Source: Nocardioides sp. Arc9.136 (GTDB taxonomy: Bacteria; Actinomycetota; Actinomycetes; Propionibacteriales; Nocardioidaceae). From it: a DNA stretch of 64,000 nucleotides. The stretch is from the NCBI RefSeq assembly GCF_030506255.1, contig NZ_CP113431.1, forward strand, positions 2,925,001 through 2,989,000, given 5' to 3'. The notes below the pieces were generated by a model. The model was given only the letters and a program-made list of their open reading frames with translations, searched no databases and was not told where the DNA came from. Shown here piece after piece: positions 46,585 to 56,484 of the stretch. Each line of letters opens with the position of its first letter. Positions within the stretch are counted from its first letter, which is position 1. Position numbers and translations under genes: made by a program.

Positions 46585-47026
46585 CGGGAGCGCCACTCCT
46601 TCAGGATCTCGTCCTGCAGGCCGAACATCTCCCGGTGCTCCTCGGGCTCGGCGTGGTCGTAGCCGAGCAGGTGCAGGATGCCGTGCACGGTGAGCAGCTC
46701 GATCTCGGCGGCCTTGCCGTGACCGGCGGTCTCCCCCTGCTTCTCGGCGATCTCCGGGCAGAGCACGAGGTCACCGAGGACGCCCTCCTCGGGCTCCTCG
46801 TCGACCAGGCCGGGGCGCAGCTCGTCCATCGGGAAGGCGAGGACGTCGGTCGGCCCCTCCTTCTCCATCCACTGCTCGTTGAGCTCGGCGATGGTGGCCT
46901 CGTCGACCGCCTTGATGCACAGCTCGGCCATGGGGTGGACGCGCATCCGGTCCATCACGAACCGGCTGAGGTCGGCCAGCCACCGCACGTCCAGCTCGTG
47001 GCCGGACTCGTCGAGGACCTCGATGC

Positions 47027-47030
<4 letters not shown>
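46581..47030 (-). CDS. ybeY: endoribonuclease YbeY
   Basis: 149 aa zinc endoribonuclease for 16S rRNA 3'-end maturation and ribosome quality control. The family signature [11 protein letters not shown] (zinc triad H-x3-H-x5-H) is present, with [10 protein letters not shown] and LGDLVLCPE ahead of it. ATG overlaps the phoH stop (ATGA). Confidence 0.95.
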
Positions 47031-48040
<1,010 letters not shown>

Positions 48041-48149
48041 GGATGCCCGGTCCGGGCGGCCTTTCGTCGACGGTGGGTGCCTGGCCATGCTACGGGAGCG
48101 GCTCGGCGCTCCCCAGCGAGATCTGTGCACTGGTTCTGTGCACCGGGCG

Positions 48150-48155
48150 TAGCGT
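48150..48155 (+). promoter_or_regulatory. leaderless -10 element
   Basis: TAGCGT with 7 nt (CGAGGGC) to the GTG at 48163. Confidence 0.5.
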
Positions 48156-48162
48156 CGAGGGC

Positions 48163-48459
48163 GTGCCCCCTGTTCCCGTCGACCCGCGTGACCTCGGCGA
48201 CGACGCCGAGGGCCACGGCGACGGGCACGACGACGACCACGACGACGACACCCCGCCGTACTGGGAGGCCGGCCTGCACCTCCCGCCGGACGCCCGCCGC
48301 ATGGGCCTGACCCACCACGTCCCCGACGGCGCGCTGCTGGACTTCGCCAGCCGGCTCGACTCCTCCAACCGCCGGCACCGGATCACCGCCTGGGTGATGC
48401 TCGTCGTCTTCGGCCTGCCCGTGGTGTTCGCCGTGGTGCGGGTGCTTCAGCTGTTCTGA
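48163..48459 (+). CDS. small membrane protein with Asp/His-rich N terminus
   Basis: 98 aa. The N terminus is acidic and His-rich (EGHGDGHDDDHDDDTPPYW, ~16-34), followed by a middle part (LPPDARRMGLTHHVPDG) and one C-terminal transmembrane helix (~75-95). No family recognised. The His/Asp stretch could bind metal ions, which is inference. GTG start with a leaderless -10. Divergent from phoH. Confidence 0.65.
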   Translation: MPPVPVDPRDLGDDAEGHGDGHDDDHDDDTPPYWEAGLHLPPDARRMGLTHHVPDGALLDFASRLDSSNRRHRITAWVMLVVFGLPVVFAVVRVLQLF

Positions 48460-48487
48460 GGCTGCCGTGCGGGTCTCGGGCCGCCGT

Positions 48488-48558
48488 AATCGTTCAATTG
48501 CGCGGTTGCGACGGGTTGGAAGCGCTTCCAGGCGTCGCAATCGCTCAATTGCGCGATT
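48488..48558. repeat. two 20-bp hairpin-forming repeats, 51 bp apart
   Basis: 48488-48507 and 48539-48558 share AATCG(T/C)TCAATTGCGCG(G/A)TT. Each can fold AATCG with CG(G/A)TT; the copies differ by a G-U versus an A-U pair, so the stem is kept. A 12-bp palindrome GGAAGCGCTTCC lies between them. It fills most of the 268-nt gap after the small membrane gene and may be a terminator cluster or a REP-like element. Confidence 0.55.
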
Positions 48559-48727
48559 CTGGTCGTCGAGGTTGTGGCAGGTGGGACGGTCGTGACAGGC
48601 GTTCCGAGAGCCTCCGTCGCTCCCGTCCACAAGGCGGTTCCGGACGGTCGCCAGCGCACCGGAACGTGGTTATCGTCCGTTTCGGGCGCCTCGGTCTGGG
48701 CGCTGCTGTCTCGGGAAGGACCACGTC

Positions 48728-49252
48728 ATGCCGCACCGACTCCCCGCCGCCCTCGCGCTGTCCGTCGCGCTCGTGCTCTCCGGGTGCTCGGACGACCCGG
48801 AGCCCAAGGTCGCGCCGGAACCGTCGGCATTGAACTCCCCTGCAACTGCATCACCTTCAGGACATGCGTCCGGGCTAGGACCGGAGGGTGTGGTCCGCGC
48901 CTGGGTGGAGGCTCGCAACGAGGCGCTAGAGGAAGGCAATACAACCGCCGTCCGGAAGCTCAGCTCACCGTCTTGCAAGACCTGCGAGGACTTGCTGCGG
49001 CCGATTAAGACAGTTCACGCCGAGGGAGGCGAGTTCGATACGCCCGGGTGGCGAGTAGCTGGCACGAATATCAAGCGAGAGGGTCGCGGCCAGATCGAGA
49101 TCGACACCGCCCTGATCTACGCCAGCGGCAGCACTACACCGTCGGCCGGCGCCGAGCCGGTGCGGTATGGAGAGGAGAAGCACATAGCAGTCTTCCGACT
49201 GGTGCGTGCAGATGAGATCTGGCTGGTGGATTTCATCGGGTACTTGTCATGA
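48728..49252 (+). CDS. DUF6318-like lipoprotein
   Basis: 174 aa. Signal peptide with lipobox LSGC (~Cys20), a Pro/Ser linker, then a domain with VVRAWVEARNEALEEGNTTAVRKLS, SSPSCKTCEDLLRPI and HIAVFRLVRADEIWLVDFIGYL. It resembles the DUF6318 family of actinobacterial lipoproteins, NTF2-like in pattern. Local GC is lower than in neighbours. Its stop overlaps the next ATG (ATGA). Function unknown. Confidence 0.68.
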   Translation: MPHRLPAALALSVALVLSGCSDDPEPKVAPEPSALNSPATASPSGHASGLGPEGVVRAWVEARNEALEEGNTTAVRKLSSPSCKTCEDLLRPIKTVHAEGGEFDTPGWRVAGTNIKREGRGQIEIDTALIYASGSTTPSAGAEPVRYGEEKHIAVFRLVRADEIWLVDFIGYLS

Positions 49253-49995
49253 CTCGGATGGCGATGGCGCTTCTGTTTATGGTCACTGGACTCTTCGTCG
49301 CCGCGGACCCGGCCTACGCGGGCTGCGGCTACGTCGAAGAGGTCGTCCTTGTTCAGGGCATGGCGACGGTTAGCAGCCACTACGTCTGCACGTCGAATCC
49401 ACCCACTGCAAGTTCGGCAGGTGAGCCGGATGGGCCATTGCCTCCACGTGATTCCGACCTGGACGCCGTTTGCGTTCGATCGGCTATCAGTATCGGCCTC
49501 GACCCGTTCGAGTTCTGCGCGGCACCCGGCGATCAAGCCAACCCAACACCTCAACTAACCCCCGGAATGGTCGCCGCCGCCTTCCGCCGCCTGCCGCTCC
49601 CACCGGCGACGCTGCAGGTGCAACCCGCGAACGGCCGCACGCTCGTCAACTTCGCCACGAACTTCTGGACCGAGCGCGGGGAGCTGACGCGGAGCGTCAG
49701 CCTGCTGGGGCGGCGGGTCGACCTGCGGATCTGGCCGACGAGCTACACGTGGAGCTTCGGGGACGGGACGACCAGCACGACGAGCGAGCCGGGTGCGCCG
49801 TACCCCGACCTCCAGGTGACCCACGACTACCGGCGGGCGGGGCGGGTGGCGCCGAGCGTGGACACGACGTACGCCGCAGAGTTCAGCGTCGACAGCGGGC
49901 CGTGGCAGCCGGTGAGCGGCACGGTGACCATCCCGGGGGCGCCGGTCGGGCTGCGGGTGCTGACGGCGACGCCGACCCTGGTCGGCTACCGGTAG
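49249..49995 (+). CDS. secreted PKD-domain-like protein
   Basis: 248 aa. Signal peptide (~1-24, ends AYA-GC) and cysteines at ~26, ~46, ~75 and ~89. The C-terminal half has a PKD-like core: RIWPTSYTWSFGDGTTSTT and LQVTHDYRRAGR. PKD domains are immunoglobulin-like folds in secreted or cell-surface proteins. The first half is lower in GC than the second, suggesting a mosaic origin. Coupled to the preceding lipoprotein gene. Confidence 0.7.
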   Translation: MTRMAMALLFMVTGLFVAADPAYAGCGYVEEVVLVQGMATVSSHYVCTSNPPTASSAGEPDGPLPPRDSDLDAVCVRSAISIGLDPFEFCAAPGDQANPTPQLTPGMVAAAFRRLPLPPATLQVQPANGRTLVNFATNFWTERGELTRSVSLLGRRVDLRIWPTSYTWSFGDGTTSTTSEPGAPYPDLQVTHDYRRAGRVAPSVDTTYAAEFSVDSGPWQPVSGTVTIPGAPVGLRVLTATPTLVGYR

Positions 49996-50024
49996 CGCCC
50001 GGCAGCGCTCCGCCGACGGAACGC

Positions 50025-50369
50025 TCAGCCAGGGGGCCAGGTCATCGACCGGCCGGCAAGCACGTGCAGGTGGGTGTGGAAGACCGTCTGCCCGACACCG
50101 GCGCCGGTGTTGTAGACGAGCCGGTAGTCCTCGTGCCCCTCGGCCGTGGCGATCGCCGCCGCCGCCGTCACCAGCTCCGCGGAGGCGACCGGGTCGCCGG
50201 CGGCCAGGGCCGCGGCGTTCGCGTAGTGGTCCCGGGGCACGACCAGCACGTGGGTCGGCGCCTGGGGGTTGATGTCGCGGAAGGCGACGGTGCGCTCGGT
50301 GACGTGCACGACCTCGGCCGGCACCTCCTCGGCGACGATCTTGCAGAACAGGCAGTCCGCATCGCTCAT
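50025..50369 (-). CDS. HIT-family nucleotide-binding protein
   Basis: 114 aa. N-terminal CLFCKI, RDINPQAPTHVLVVPRDHYAN and the HIT triad HTHLHVLAG give the HINT group of histidine-triad hydrolases, which cleave AMP-lysine or related phosphoramidates. ATG start. It is convergent with the PKD gene and divergent from the Gmad2 lipoprotein gene. In M. tuberculosis a HIT protein lies in the same wider region. Confidence 0.92.
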   Translation of the reverse strand: MSDADCLFCKIVAEEVPAEVVHVTERTVAFRDINPQAPTHVLVVPRDHYANAAALAAGDPVASAELVTAAAAIATAEGHEDYRLVYNTGAGVGQTVFHTHLHVLAGRSMTWPPG

Positions 50370-50438
50370 GCACGCAACCTAGCGCCGACCCGCGCGCGTC
50401 TCACCGGCACGACGGCCCCCGACCGGGAGGATGACCCC

Positions 50439-51374
50439 ATGGACGCCCGCCTGCGGATCACCGCCCTGCTGACCACCTCCGCCCTCGCACTCACCCTCGC
50501 GGCGTGCGGCGAGGACGACACCGCCACGGACGACCCCACGCCCGCGGGCGGCACGAGCGCCGCCTCGGAGGAGCCCAGCGCCAGCGCGACGCCGACCGCG
50601 AGCGCGAGCGCGAGCGCGAGCCCCACGGAGGGTGACGGCGGCAGCGGGAGCGACGGCGGCCCGGAGACCACCGTGCCGGTCTACTTCGCCGGCGAGACGC
50701 CGCAGGGCGTGCGCCTCTACCGCGAGTTCCGCCGCGTCAGCGGGGACCCGCTGACCGAGGCCGCCGAGCTGCTCACCACCGGCGACGCGCTGGACCCCGA
50801 CTACCGGTCGCTGTGGCCCGAGGGCACGTTCGGCTCCGTGTCGGTCCAGGACGGCGCGTTCGTCGCGCAGGTCGACGACGACTCCTGGTCCGCGCGCGGC
50901 GGGCTCTCCGCGAACGGCGCGCGCCTGGCCGCCCAGCAGCTCGTCTACACCCTCCAGGGCGTCGAGCAACAGCGCCTGCCCGTGCGCGTGGTCGACGGCA
51001 GCGGCACGCCCGTGGCGCTGTTCGGCATCGACGGGGACATCACCCAGGCGGCGCCGCTGGAGGTCCTCGCGCTGGTCAGCGTCAGCGGCCCCGAGGAGGG
51101 CGCGACGGTCGGCGACACGTTCACCGCCGCGGGCGTCGCGTCGTCGTTCGAGGCGACCGTCCCGTGGCAGGTGCGCGACGGCGGCGGGGAGGTCGTGCTC
51201 GACGGGTTCGCGACCGCCGAGGGCTGGATGGACAAGCTCTACCCCTGGGAGAGCGAGGTCGACGTGTCGCGCCTCGACCCGGGCACCTACACCTTCGTCG
51301 CGATGACCGACGACCCCTCCGGCGGCGAGGGCGGCGGGCCGACCGAGGACAGCAAGACGATCGTCGTGGGGTAG
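50439..51374 (+). CDS. lipoprotein with GerMN and Gmad2 domains
   Basis: 311 aa. Lipobox LAAC (~Cys23) follows a signal peptide. A Ser/Ala/Thr-rich linker contains a short SASAS run from a GCGAGC-type hexanucleotide repeat (~50596-50620). Then a GerMN-like domain (~80-200: VPVYFAGETPQGVRLYREF, LVYTLQGVE) and a Gmad2 immunoglobulin-like domain (~205-311: VSVSGPEEGATVGDTFTAAGVASSFEATV). Gmad2/GerMN pairs are surface-exposed in Gram-positives; the role is unknown. GGGAGG upstream of the ATG. Confidence 0.8.
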   Translation: MDARLRITALLTTSALALTLAACGEDDTATDDPTPAGGTSAASEEPSASATPTASASASASPTEGDGGSGSDGGPETTVPVYFAGETPQGVRLYREFRRVSGDPLTEAAELLTTGDALDPDYRSLWPEGTFGSVSVQDGAFVAQVDDDSWSARGGLSANGARLAAQQLVYTLQGVEQQRLPVRVVDGSGTPVALFGIDGDITQAAPLEVLALVSVSGPEEGATVGDTFTAAGVASSFEATVPWQVRDGGGEVVLDGFATAEGWMDKLYPWESEVDVSRLDPGTYTFVAMTDDPSGGEGGGPTEDSKTIVVG

Positions 51375-51381
51375 CGGGGGC

Positions 51382-52122
51382 TCAGCCCCAGCGCGAGGTC
51401 CGCGACAGGAGCGCGGCGACGGCGGCGACGCCGGCGGTGGAGGTGCGCAGGACCTCGGCGCCCATCCGCACCGAGGAGGCGCCGGCCGCGGTGAAGACCG
51501 CGACCTCCTCCTCGGTCAGCCCACCCTCCGGGCCGACCACGACGACGATCGAGCCGTCGTTCGGCACCCGGAGCGCGGCGAGCGGCACGGCGGCCTCCTC
51601 GTGCAGCACGACGGCGAGCGAGGCGTCGGCGACCAGGCGCACGACCTCCGCCGTCGAGGCGAGCTCGGCGACCTCGGGGAACCACGAGCGCCGGGCCTGC
51701 TTGGCCGCCTCACGGGCGGTCGAGCGCCACTTGGTCAACGACTTCGCGGCGCGCTCGCCCTTCCAGACCGCCACCGAGCGCGAGGCCGCCCACGGCACGA
51801 TCGTCGTCGCCCCGATCTCGGTGAGCACCTCGACCGCCAGCTCGCCGCGCTCCCCCTTGGGCAGCGCCTGGACCACGACCACCGACGGCGACGGCGCCTC
51901 GACGCGGCGCACGTCGCTCACCCGCACGTCCAGGACGCGCTTGCCGGTCGAGGCGACCTCGCCGGTGACCGACGTGCCGGAGCCGTCGGTGAGGACCAGC
52001 GGCTCCCCCACCCGCATCCGGCGCACGGCGACGGCGTGGTGCGCCTCGTCGCCCTCGACCGTCACGGTGGCCCCGGCGCCGACCCCGGCCAGCGTCGGGA
52101 CGAGGTGGACCGGGAGCGACAT
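51382..52122 (-). CDS. rsmE: 16S rRNA (uracil1498-N3)-methyltransferase
   Basis: 246 aa SPOUT-class RNA methyltransferase. An N-terminal PUA-like domain (GDEAHHAVAVRRMRVGEPLVLTDGSG) is followed by the knotted SAM domain with ALPKGERGELAVEVLTEIGATTIVPW, RSTAREAAKQARRSWFPEV, VVGPEGGLTEEEV and LRTSTAGVAAVAALL. ATG shares one base with the dnaJ stop. Order hrcA-dnaJ-rsmE matches actinobacteria. Confidence 0.94.
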   Translation of the reverse strand: MSLPVHLVPTLAGVGAGATVTVEGDEAHHAVAVRRMRVGEPLVLTDGSGTSVTGEVASTGKRVLDVRVSDVRRVEAPSPSVVVVQALPKGERGELAVEVLTEIGATTIVPWAASRSVAVWKGERAAKSLTKWRSTAREAAKQARRSWFPEVAELASTAEVVRLVADASLAVVLHEEAAVPLAALRVPNDGSIVVVVGPEGGLTEEEVAVFTAAGASSVRMGAEVLRTSTAGVAAVAALLSRTSRWG

Positions 52123-53294
52123 CAGTGACCGTCGAAGGCGTCGCGCAGCCGCCCGAAGAACGACTTCGATCCGGGCTTGACCTGGCCGGTCGGGGTCTCC
52201 TCGCCACGGATCGCGGCCAGCTCGCGCAGCAGCTCCTCCTGGCGGGGGTCGAGCCGCTGCGGGGTCTCCACCGCGACCGAGACGACGAGGTCGCCGCGAC
52301 CGCCGCGCAGCCCGGGCACGCCGCGACCGCGCAGCACCTGCTCGGTGCCCGACTGGGTCCCGGCCGGGATCTCGAGGGCGAACTCGGTCTCCACCCCGGA
52401 GTCGGCGCCCTGCTCGACGTCGGCCTCGAGCGTGGGCAGCGTCAGCGAGGTGCCGAGCGCGGCGGCGGTCATCGGGACGGTGACGGTGCAGTGCAGGTCG
52501 TTGCCGTGCCGGGTGAAGACGGGGTGCGCCGCGACCTGGATCTCGACGTACAGGTCGCCGGCGGGGCCGCCGCCGGGGCCGACCTCGCCCTGCTCGGCCA
52601 GCTGGACGCGGGTGCCGGTGTCGACGCCGGCGGGGATCTTGACCGTCAGGGTGCGGCGCGAGCGGACGCGGCCGTCACCGGAGCACTCCCGGCACGGCTC
52701 GGGGATGATCGTGCCGAAGCCGCGGCAGGCCGCGCACGGGCGCAGCGTGCGGATCTCGCCGAGGAACGAGCGCTGGACCTGGGCGACCTCGCCCTGGCCG
52801 CGGCAGGTCTCGCAGGGCACGGGGTGGCTGCCCGGCGCGGCACCGTCGCCGTGGCAGGTGGTGCAGAGCACCGCGGTGTCGACCTTGATCTCGCGGGTCA
52901 CGCCGAACGCCGCCTCGGCGAGGTCGACCTCGAGCCGGATCAGCGCGTCCTGGCCGCGGCGCACGCGGGGCCGCGGGCCCCGCCCGCCGCCCGCGCCGCC
53001 GGGCTGGCCGCCGAAGAAGGCGTCCATGATGTCGGTGAACGAGAAGCCCGCCCCCTGGCCGAAGCCCGCCGCGCCGCCGCCGAACGGGTCGCCGCCGCGG
53101 TCGTACGCCGCACGCTTCTGCGGGTCCGAGAGCACCTCGTAGGCGGTGGAGACCTCCTTGAACCGCTCCTGCGCGTCCGGGTCGGGGTTGACGTCGGGGT
53201 GGTACTGCCGAGCCAGCCGCCGGTAGGCCTTCTTGATCGCGGTGTCGTCCGCGTCGCGGTCGACTCCGAGCAGCTCGTAGAGGTCCTGGCTCAA
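52122..53294 (-). CDS. dnaJ: chaperone DnaJ (DnaJ2-type)
   Basis: 390 aa DnaK co-chaperone. J domain with YHPD (HPD, ~35), Gly-rich linker, four CxxCxGxG-type zinc repeats ([32 protein letters not shown]) and C-terminal substrate domains. Start is TTG at 53294, preceded by GAAGGA 7 nt upstream; the longer frame above it is not credible. Second gene of the HrcA operon. Confidence 0.94.
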   Translation of the reverse strand: MSQDLYELLGVDRDADDTAIKKAYRRLARQYHPDVNPDPDAQERFKEVSTAYEVLSDPQKRAAYDRGGDPFGGGAAGFGQGAGFSFTDIMDAFFGGQPGGAGGGRGPRPRVRRGQDALIRLEVDLAEAAFGVTREIKVDTAVLCTTCHGDGAAPGSHPVPCETCRGQGEVAQVQRSFLGEIRTLRPCAACRGFGTIIPEPCRECSGDGRVRSRRTLTVKIPAGVDTGTRVQLAEQGEVGPGGGPAGDLYVEIQVAAHPVFTRHGNDLHCTVTVPMTAAALGTSLTLPTLEADVEQGADSGVETEFALEIPAGTQSGTEQVLRGRGVPGLRGGRGDLVVSVAVETPQRLDPRQEELLRELAAIRGEETPTGQVKPGSKSFFGRLRDAFDGH

Positions 53295-53346
53295 CTGGGT
53301 TCCTTCGGTGATCGAGGTGAGAGAGGTACGCCGCGACGCGGGGCGG

Positions 53347-54381
53347 TCAGCCCTCGTCGAGGATGCGGGAGACGTAGCGGGCGACGGCGCGCACCGCGGA
53401 CATCGTGCCCGGGTAGTCCATGCGGGTCGGGCCGACGATGCCCAACGTGGCGAGCGCCTCGTCGCGGGGGCCGTAGCCGGTGGCGACGACGCTCGTGGAG
53501 GCGAACTGCTCGTAGGGGCCCTCCGCGCCGATGCGCACCGTGACGGCGCCACCGGTCGTGGCCTCGCCGAGCAGGCGGAGCAGCACGACGTGCTCCTCGA
53601 GCGCCTCGAGGAGCGGCCGGACCGCGGAGTCGAAGGAGTCGCCGTACCGCGCGAGGTTGGCGGCACCGCCGACGGCGATCCGCTCGTCGGAGCGGTGGTC
53701 CTCCATCGCGTCGGCGAGGGTCTCGACGACCGCGCGGGTCACGCCGTCGTCGCGGTCGGGGGCGTCCCCGGGGACCTCCGGCACCGCCTCGCGAAGGCGG
53801 CGCACGGCGTCGGAGATCACCTCGCCGGTCGCGGCGTGGTTGACCCGCGAACGGAGGTCGGCGAGGGCTTCCTCGGACAGCTCGGCGGGCAGCTCGACCA
53901 GCCGCTGCTCGACGCGACCGGTGCTGAGGATGAGCACGACGAGGAGACGGTTCGGCGTGAGGGCGACGAGCTCGACGTGGCGCACCGTCGAGCGCGAGAG
54001 CGTGGGGTACTGGACCACGGCGACCTGGCGGGTCAGCTGGGAGAGCAGCCGCACCGAGCGGGTCACGACGTCGTCGAGGTCGACCGCCCCGTCGAGGAAG
54101 GAGGCGATGGCGCGCTTCTCCGCGCCGGTCATCGGCTTGACGGTGCTCAACCGGTCGACGAAGAGCCGGTAGCCCTTGTCCGTCGGCACCCGGCCGGCAC
54201 TGGTGTGCGGCTGGGTGATGTAGCCCTCGTCCTCGAGGACGGCCATGTCGTTGCGGACCGTGGCGGGCGAGACGCCCAGCCCGTGGCGCTCGACCAGGGC
54301 CTTGGAGCCGACCGGCTCCTCGGTGGCCACGTAGTCCTCGACGATGGCCCGCAGCACGGCGAGCCTGCGGTCCTCCTGCAC
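53347..54381 (-). CDS. hrcA: heat-shock repressor HrcA
   Basis: 344 aa repressor with an N-terminal winged helix ([52 protein letters not shown]) and a C-terminal dimerisation/GAF-like domain. It binds CIRCE and is released on heat stress, with GroEL needed for its activity. GTG start with GGGAGG 5 nt upstream. A perfect CIRCE lies 16 nt above the start, so the hrcA-dnaJ-rsmE operon is autoregulated. Confidence 0.96.
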   Translation of the reverse strand: MQEDRRLAVLRAIVEDYVATEEPVGSKALVERHGLGVSPATVRNDMAVLEDEGYITQPHTSAGRVPTDKGYRLFVDRLSTVKPMTGAEKRAIASFLDGAVDLDDVVTRSVRLLSQLTRQVAVVQYPTLSRSTVRHVELVALTPNRLLVVLILSTGRVEQRLVELPAELSEEALADLRSRVNHAATGEVISDAVRRLREAVPEVPGDAPDRDDGVTRAVVETLADAMEDHRSDERIAVGGAANLARYGDSFDSAVRPLLEALEEHVVLLRLLGEATTGGAVTVRIGAEGPYEQFASTSVVATGYGPRDEALATLGIVGPTRMDYPGTMSAVRAVARYVSRILDEG

Positions 54382-54397
54382 GTCGCCTCCCTACCTC

Positions 54398-54422
54398 TGG
54401 CACTCGTCACGACTGAGTGCCA
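54398..54422 (-). promoter_or_regulatory. CIRCE operator
   Basis: TGGCACTC-N9-GAGTGCCA, a near-consensus CIRCE (family consensus TTAGCACTC-N9-GAGTGCTAA) upstream of hrcA. It predicts HrcA-mediated heat-shock regulation. Confidence 0.92.
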
Positions 54423-54497
54423 ACTGTAGCGCGCCGCGGTACCGCCTCGGGTCTCGCCGACCGAGACGTCGCCTTCCCCGAGAGCCACTACCGACGC

Positions 54498-54516
54498 ATA
54501 GGTTAGGCTCACCTAA
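54498..54516 (+). promoter_or_regulatory. IdeR/DtxR iron box
   Basis: ATAGGTTAGGCTCACCTAA matches the 19-bp DtxR/IdeR consensus TTAGGTTAGSCTAACCTAA at 17 of 19 positions by eye. It lies 34 nt before the DUF2470 ATG, so iron-repressed transcription of that gene is predicted. Confidence 0.85.
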
Positions 54517-54549
54517 GTCACCCACCGCCGGCCCTGCCGAGGGAGCACC

Positions 54550-55284
54550 ATGACCGTCGTCCCGAGCAGCACCACGCGCCACGACCCGAGCCGCCTCGCG
54601 GCCGCCGCCCGCAGCATCCTCTCCTGTCCCGCGAGCGTCCACCTGGTCGTCGACGGCGCCCCCGACGTCCTGGAGGGTCCGGAGGCCGAGGGCACGGGCA
54701 TGCAGGACTGCGGAGGCGAGCCGACGTTCTCCACCGCGCTCGGCTCCGACCTCGCCGTGGTGGCGGCCGCCGGTCGCCGCGCCCTGCTCACCGTGCACAG
54801 CGGGCTGGGCCGCCCCGGCTCGGAGGACCGCGAGGCCACGCTGAGCATCGCCGGGCGCCTGGTCGTCCGCGGCCGGGAGACCTGCGAGTGCTGCGGGGAC
54901 CCCCGCGACGTCGTCGCCCTGGAGCCGGACCTCGTCGCCCTGGGCCGGCGGGGTGCCGGCGCAGAGCAGCAGCTGCGGGTCGACGTGGCCAGCTTCCGCG
55001 CCGGCGAGCACCAGCTCAACCGCGGCTACCTCCAGCGCTCGGTCGAGCACGCCAACAGCCACCACCAGGAGGAGCTGCGCCGCGCGGTCTCCACCACGAC
55101 CGGCACCCGGATGGGCGACGTCGTCGGCGTGGCGCTGGCGGACCTGCGCGCCGACCGGGTCGAGGTGCAGTGGGTGGGCCCCGAGGGGGCCGACCGCACC
55201 GTGCTGCACTTCCCCCGCGCGGCGCGCACCACCGCCGAGCTCGGCGACATGCTGCGCCGCGAGCTGCACCACGGCATGTGCTGA
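54550..55284 (+). CDS. DUF2470 domain protein, iron-regulated
   Basis: 244 aa. The N-terminal half is a beta-rich flavin-reductase/pyridoxamine-oxidase-like part; the C-terminal ~90 residues (RGYLQRSVEHANSHHQEELRR, VGVALADLRADRVEVQWVG) are the DUF2470 domain typical of HugZ-type heme-utilisation oxygenases. A CECCGD cysteine cluster (~118) may bind metal. With the IdeR box upstream, a role in heme iron acquisition or degradation is likely (inference). ATG, ribosome site GAGGGAG. Confidence 0.8.
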   Translation: MTVVPSSTTRHDPSRLAAAARSILSCPASVHLVVDGAPDVLEGPEAEGTGMQDCGGEPTFSTALGSDLAVVAAAGRRALLTVHSGLGRPGSEDREATLSIAGRLVVRGRETCECCGDPRDVVALEPDLVALGRRGAGAEQQLRVDVASFRAGEHQLNRGYLQRSVEHANSHHQEELRRAVSTTTGTRMGDVVGVALADLRADRVEVQWVGPEGADRTVLHFPRAARTTAELGDMLRRELHHGMC

Positions 55285-55319
55285 CCGAGAGCCCGGGGCA
55301 CGCCCGGGGCAGGTGCACC

Positions 55320-55325
55320 TAGGCT
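55320..55325 (+). promoter_or_regulatory. leaderless -10 element
   Basis: TAGGCT with 6 nt (CCCCGA) to the GTG at 55332. Confidence 0.5.
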
Positions 55326-55331
55326 CCCCGA

Positions 55332-56177
55332 GTGACCTTCACCGAGATCGCCGACCGCGTCTGGGTGACCCGTCGCCCCTGGTACGACGTGACCACGACC
55401 GTCGTCGGCGGCGAGCGCGGGCTGGTGGTCGTCGACACCCACGCCTCCACCGCCGCGGGCCGCGAGCTGATTCGCGACGTGCGCGCCCTCGGCGCCGGTG
55501 AGGTCGTGGCGGTCGTCAACACCCACTGGCACCTCGACCACCTCCTGGGCAACGAGGCGTTCCGGGAGGTCTGGCCCGAGGTCCCGGTGCACGCCCACGA
55601 GGAGGCGCTCGCCGAGCTGGAGCGGGGCGCGGTCGCCGCGCTCGAGGAGCAGGCCGGGACCGACGAGGAGCACCGCGACGAGCTCCTCGCCAGCACCGTC
55701 GTGCCGCCCGACCACACCTTCTCCTCCGCCCGGGTCCTCGACCTCGGCGACCGCGCCCTCGAGCTGGTGCACCCCGGCCGCGGCCACACCTCGGGCGACC
55801 TCGTGCTCCGCGTGCCCGACGCCGACGTGCTGGTGGCCGGCGACCTCGTGGAGTCCTCGGCCCCGCCGTCGTTCGGCGAGGACTCCTGGCCGATGGACTG
55901 GCCGCTGAGCCTCGACATCGTGCTCGGGCTGACCACGGCGACCTCCGTCGTCGTGCCGGGGCACGGACCGGTCGTCGACCGCGAGTTCGTCGAGGAGCAG
56001 CGCAACACCATCGGCGTGCTGGCCGAGACCGCACGCGACCTGGCGACCCGCGGGGTGCCCCTCGGCGAGGCGCTCGACGCCGCCGAGTGGCCCTGGCCGC
56101 GCGAGCACGTGGCTACCGCGGTGGCGCGCGCCTACGCCCAGCTGCCGCGCAGCCAGCGGCGCTTGCCGCTGATCTGA
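55332..56177 (+). CDS. MBL-fold metallo-hydrolase
   Basis: 281 aa. Zinc motif NTHWHLDHLLGN (H-x-H-x-D-H, ~63-74), further His in HPGRGHTSGDLV, Asp in VLVAGDLVES and VVPGHGPV. Similar to quinoprotein-relay or SoxH-type MBL proteins; substrate unknown. GTG start placed by the leaderless -10. No signal peptide. Confidence 0.85.
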   Translation: MTFTEIADRVWVTRRPWYDVTTTVVGGERGLVVVDTHASTAAGRELIRDVRALGAGEVVAVVNTHWHLDHLLGNEAFREVWPEVPVHAHEEALAELERGAVAALEEQAGTDEEHRDELLASTVVPPDHTFSSARVLDLGDRALELVHPGRGHTSGDLVLRVPDADVLVAGDLVESSAPPSFGEDSWPMDWPLSLDIVLGLTTATSVVVPGHGPVVDREFVEEQRNTIGVLAETARDLATRGVPLGEALDAAEWPWPREHVATAVARAYAQLPRSQRRLPLI

Positions 56178-56195
56178 TCCGGGTAACGGGCCGCC

Positions 56196-56432
56196 ATGAG
56201 CGAGCCCACCCCCGAGGACGCCGGCCGGGACGCGACCGGCATCGGCGACGACCAGCTGCCCGAGGACCTCCAGCCCGGCGAGGACAACCCGCTCGCCGAG
56301 GGGCTCGATCCCGGCGAGACCGCCGGCGACCTCCTCGAGGACGGCAAGCACACCGACCAGGAGCAGGCCCGGGAGCAGGCGCCGGAGCAGGGCGGCGCCC
56401 AGGACGGGTCGGGCACGTCACAGGACGGTTGA
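56196..56432 (+). CDS. small acidic disordered protein
   Basis: 78 aa composed mainly of E, D, G, Q and P; no hydrophobic core. TAACGG sits 6 nt before the ATG. Not recognised; composition suggests an intrinsically disordered actinobacterial protein. Codon pattern is consistent with real coding. Confidence 0.55.
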   Translation: MSEPTPEDAGRDATGIGDDQLPEDLQPGEDNPLAEGLDPGETAGDLLEDGKHTDQEQAREQAPEQGGAQDGSGTSQDG

Positions 56433-56471
56433 CCCCGGCGCGCCGTGCGCGCGAGCGTCGGCGGGCCCGCC

Positions 56472-56477
56472 TAGCGT
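56472..56477 (+). promoter_or_regulatory. leaderless -10 element
   Basis: TAGCGT with 7 nt (CGGTCGG) to the GTG at 56485. Confidence 0.5.
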
Positions 56478-56484
56478 CGGTCGG

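Noticed and set aside
48460..48727. Small genes in the repeat region (IAQLSD- or RAIERLRR-containing ORFs)
   Set aside because: The peptide repetition only mirrors the DNA repeat; no start site, ribosome site or known family.
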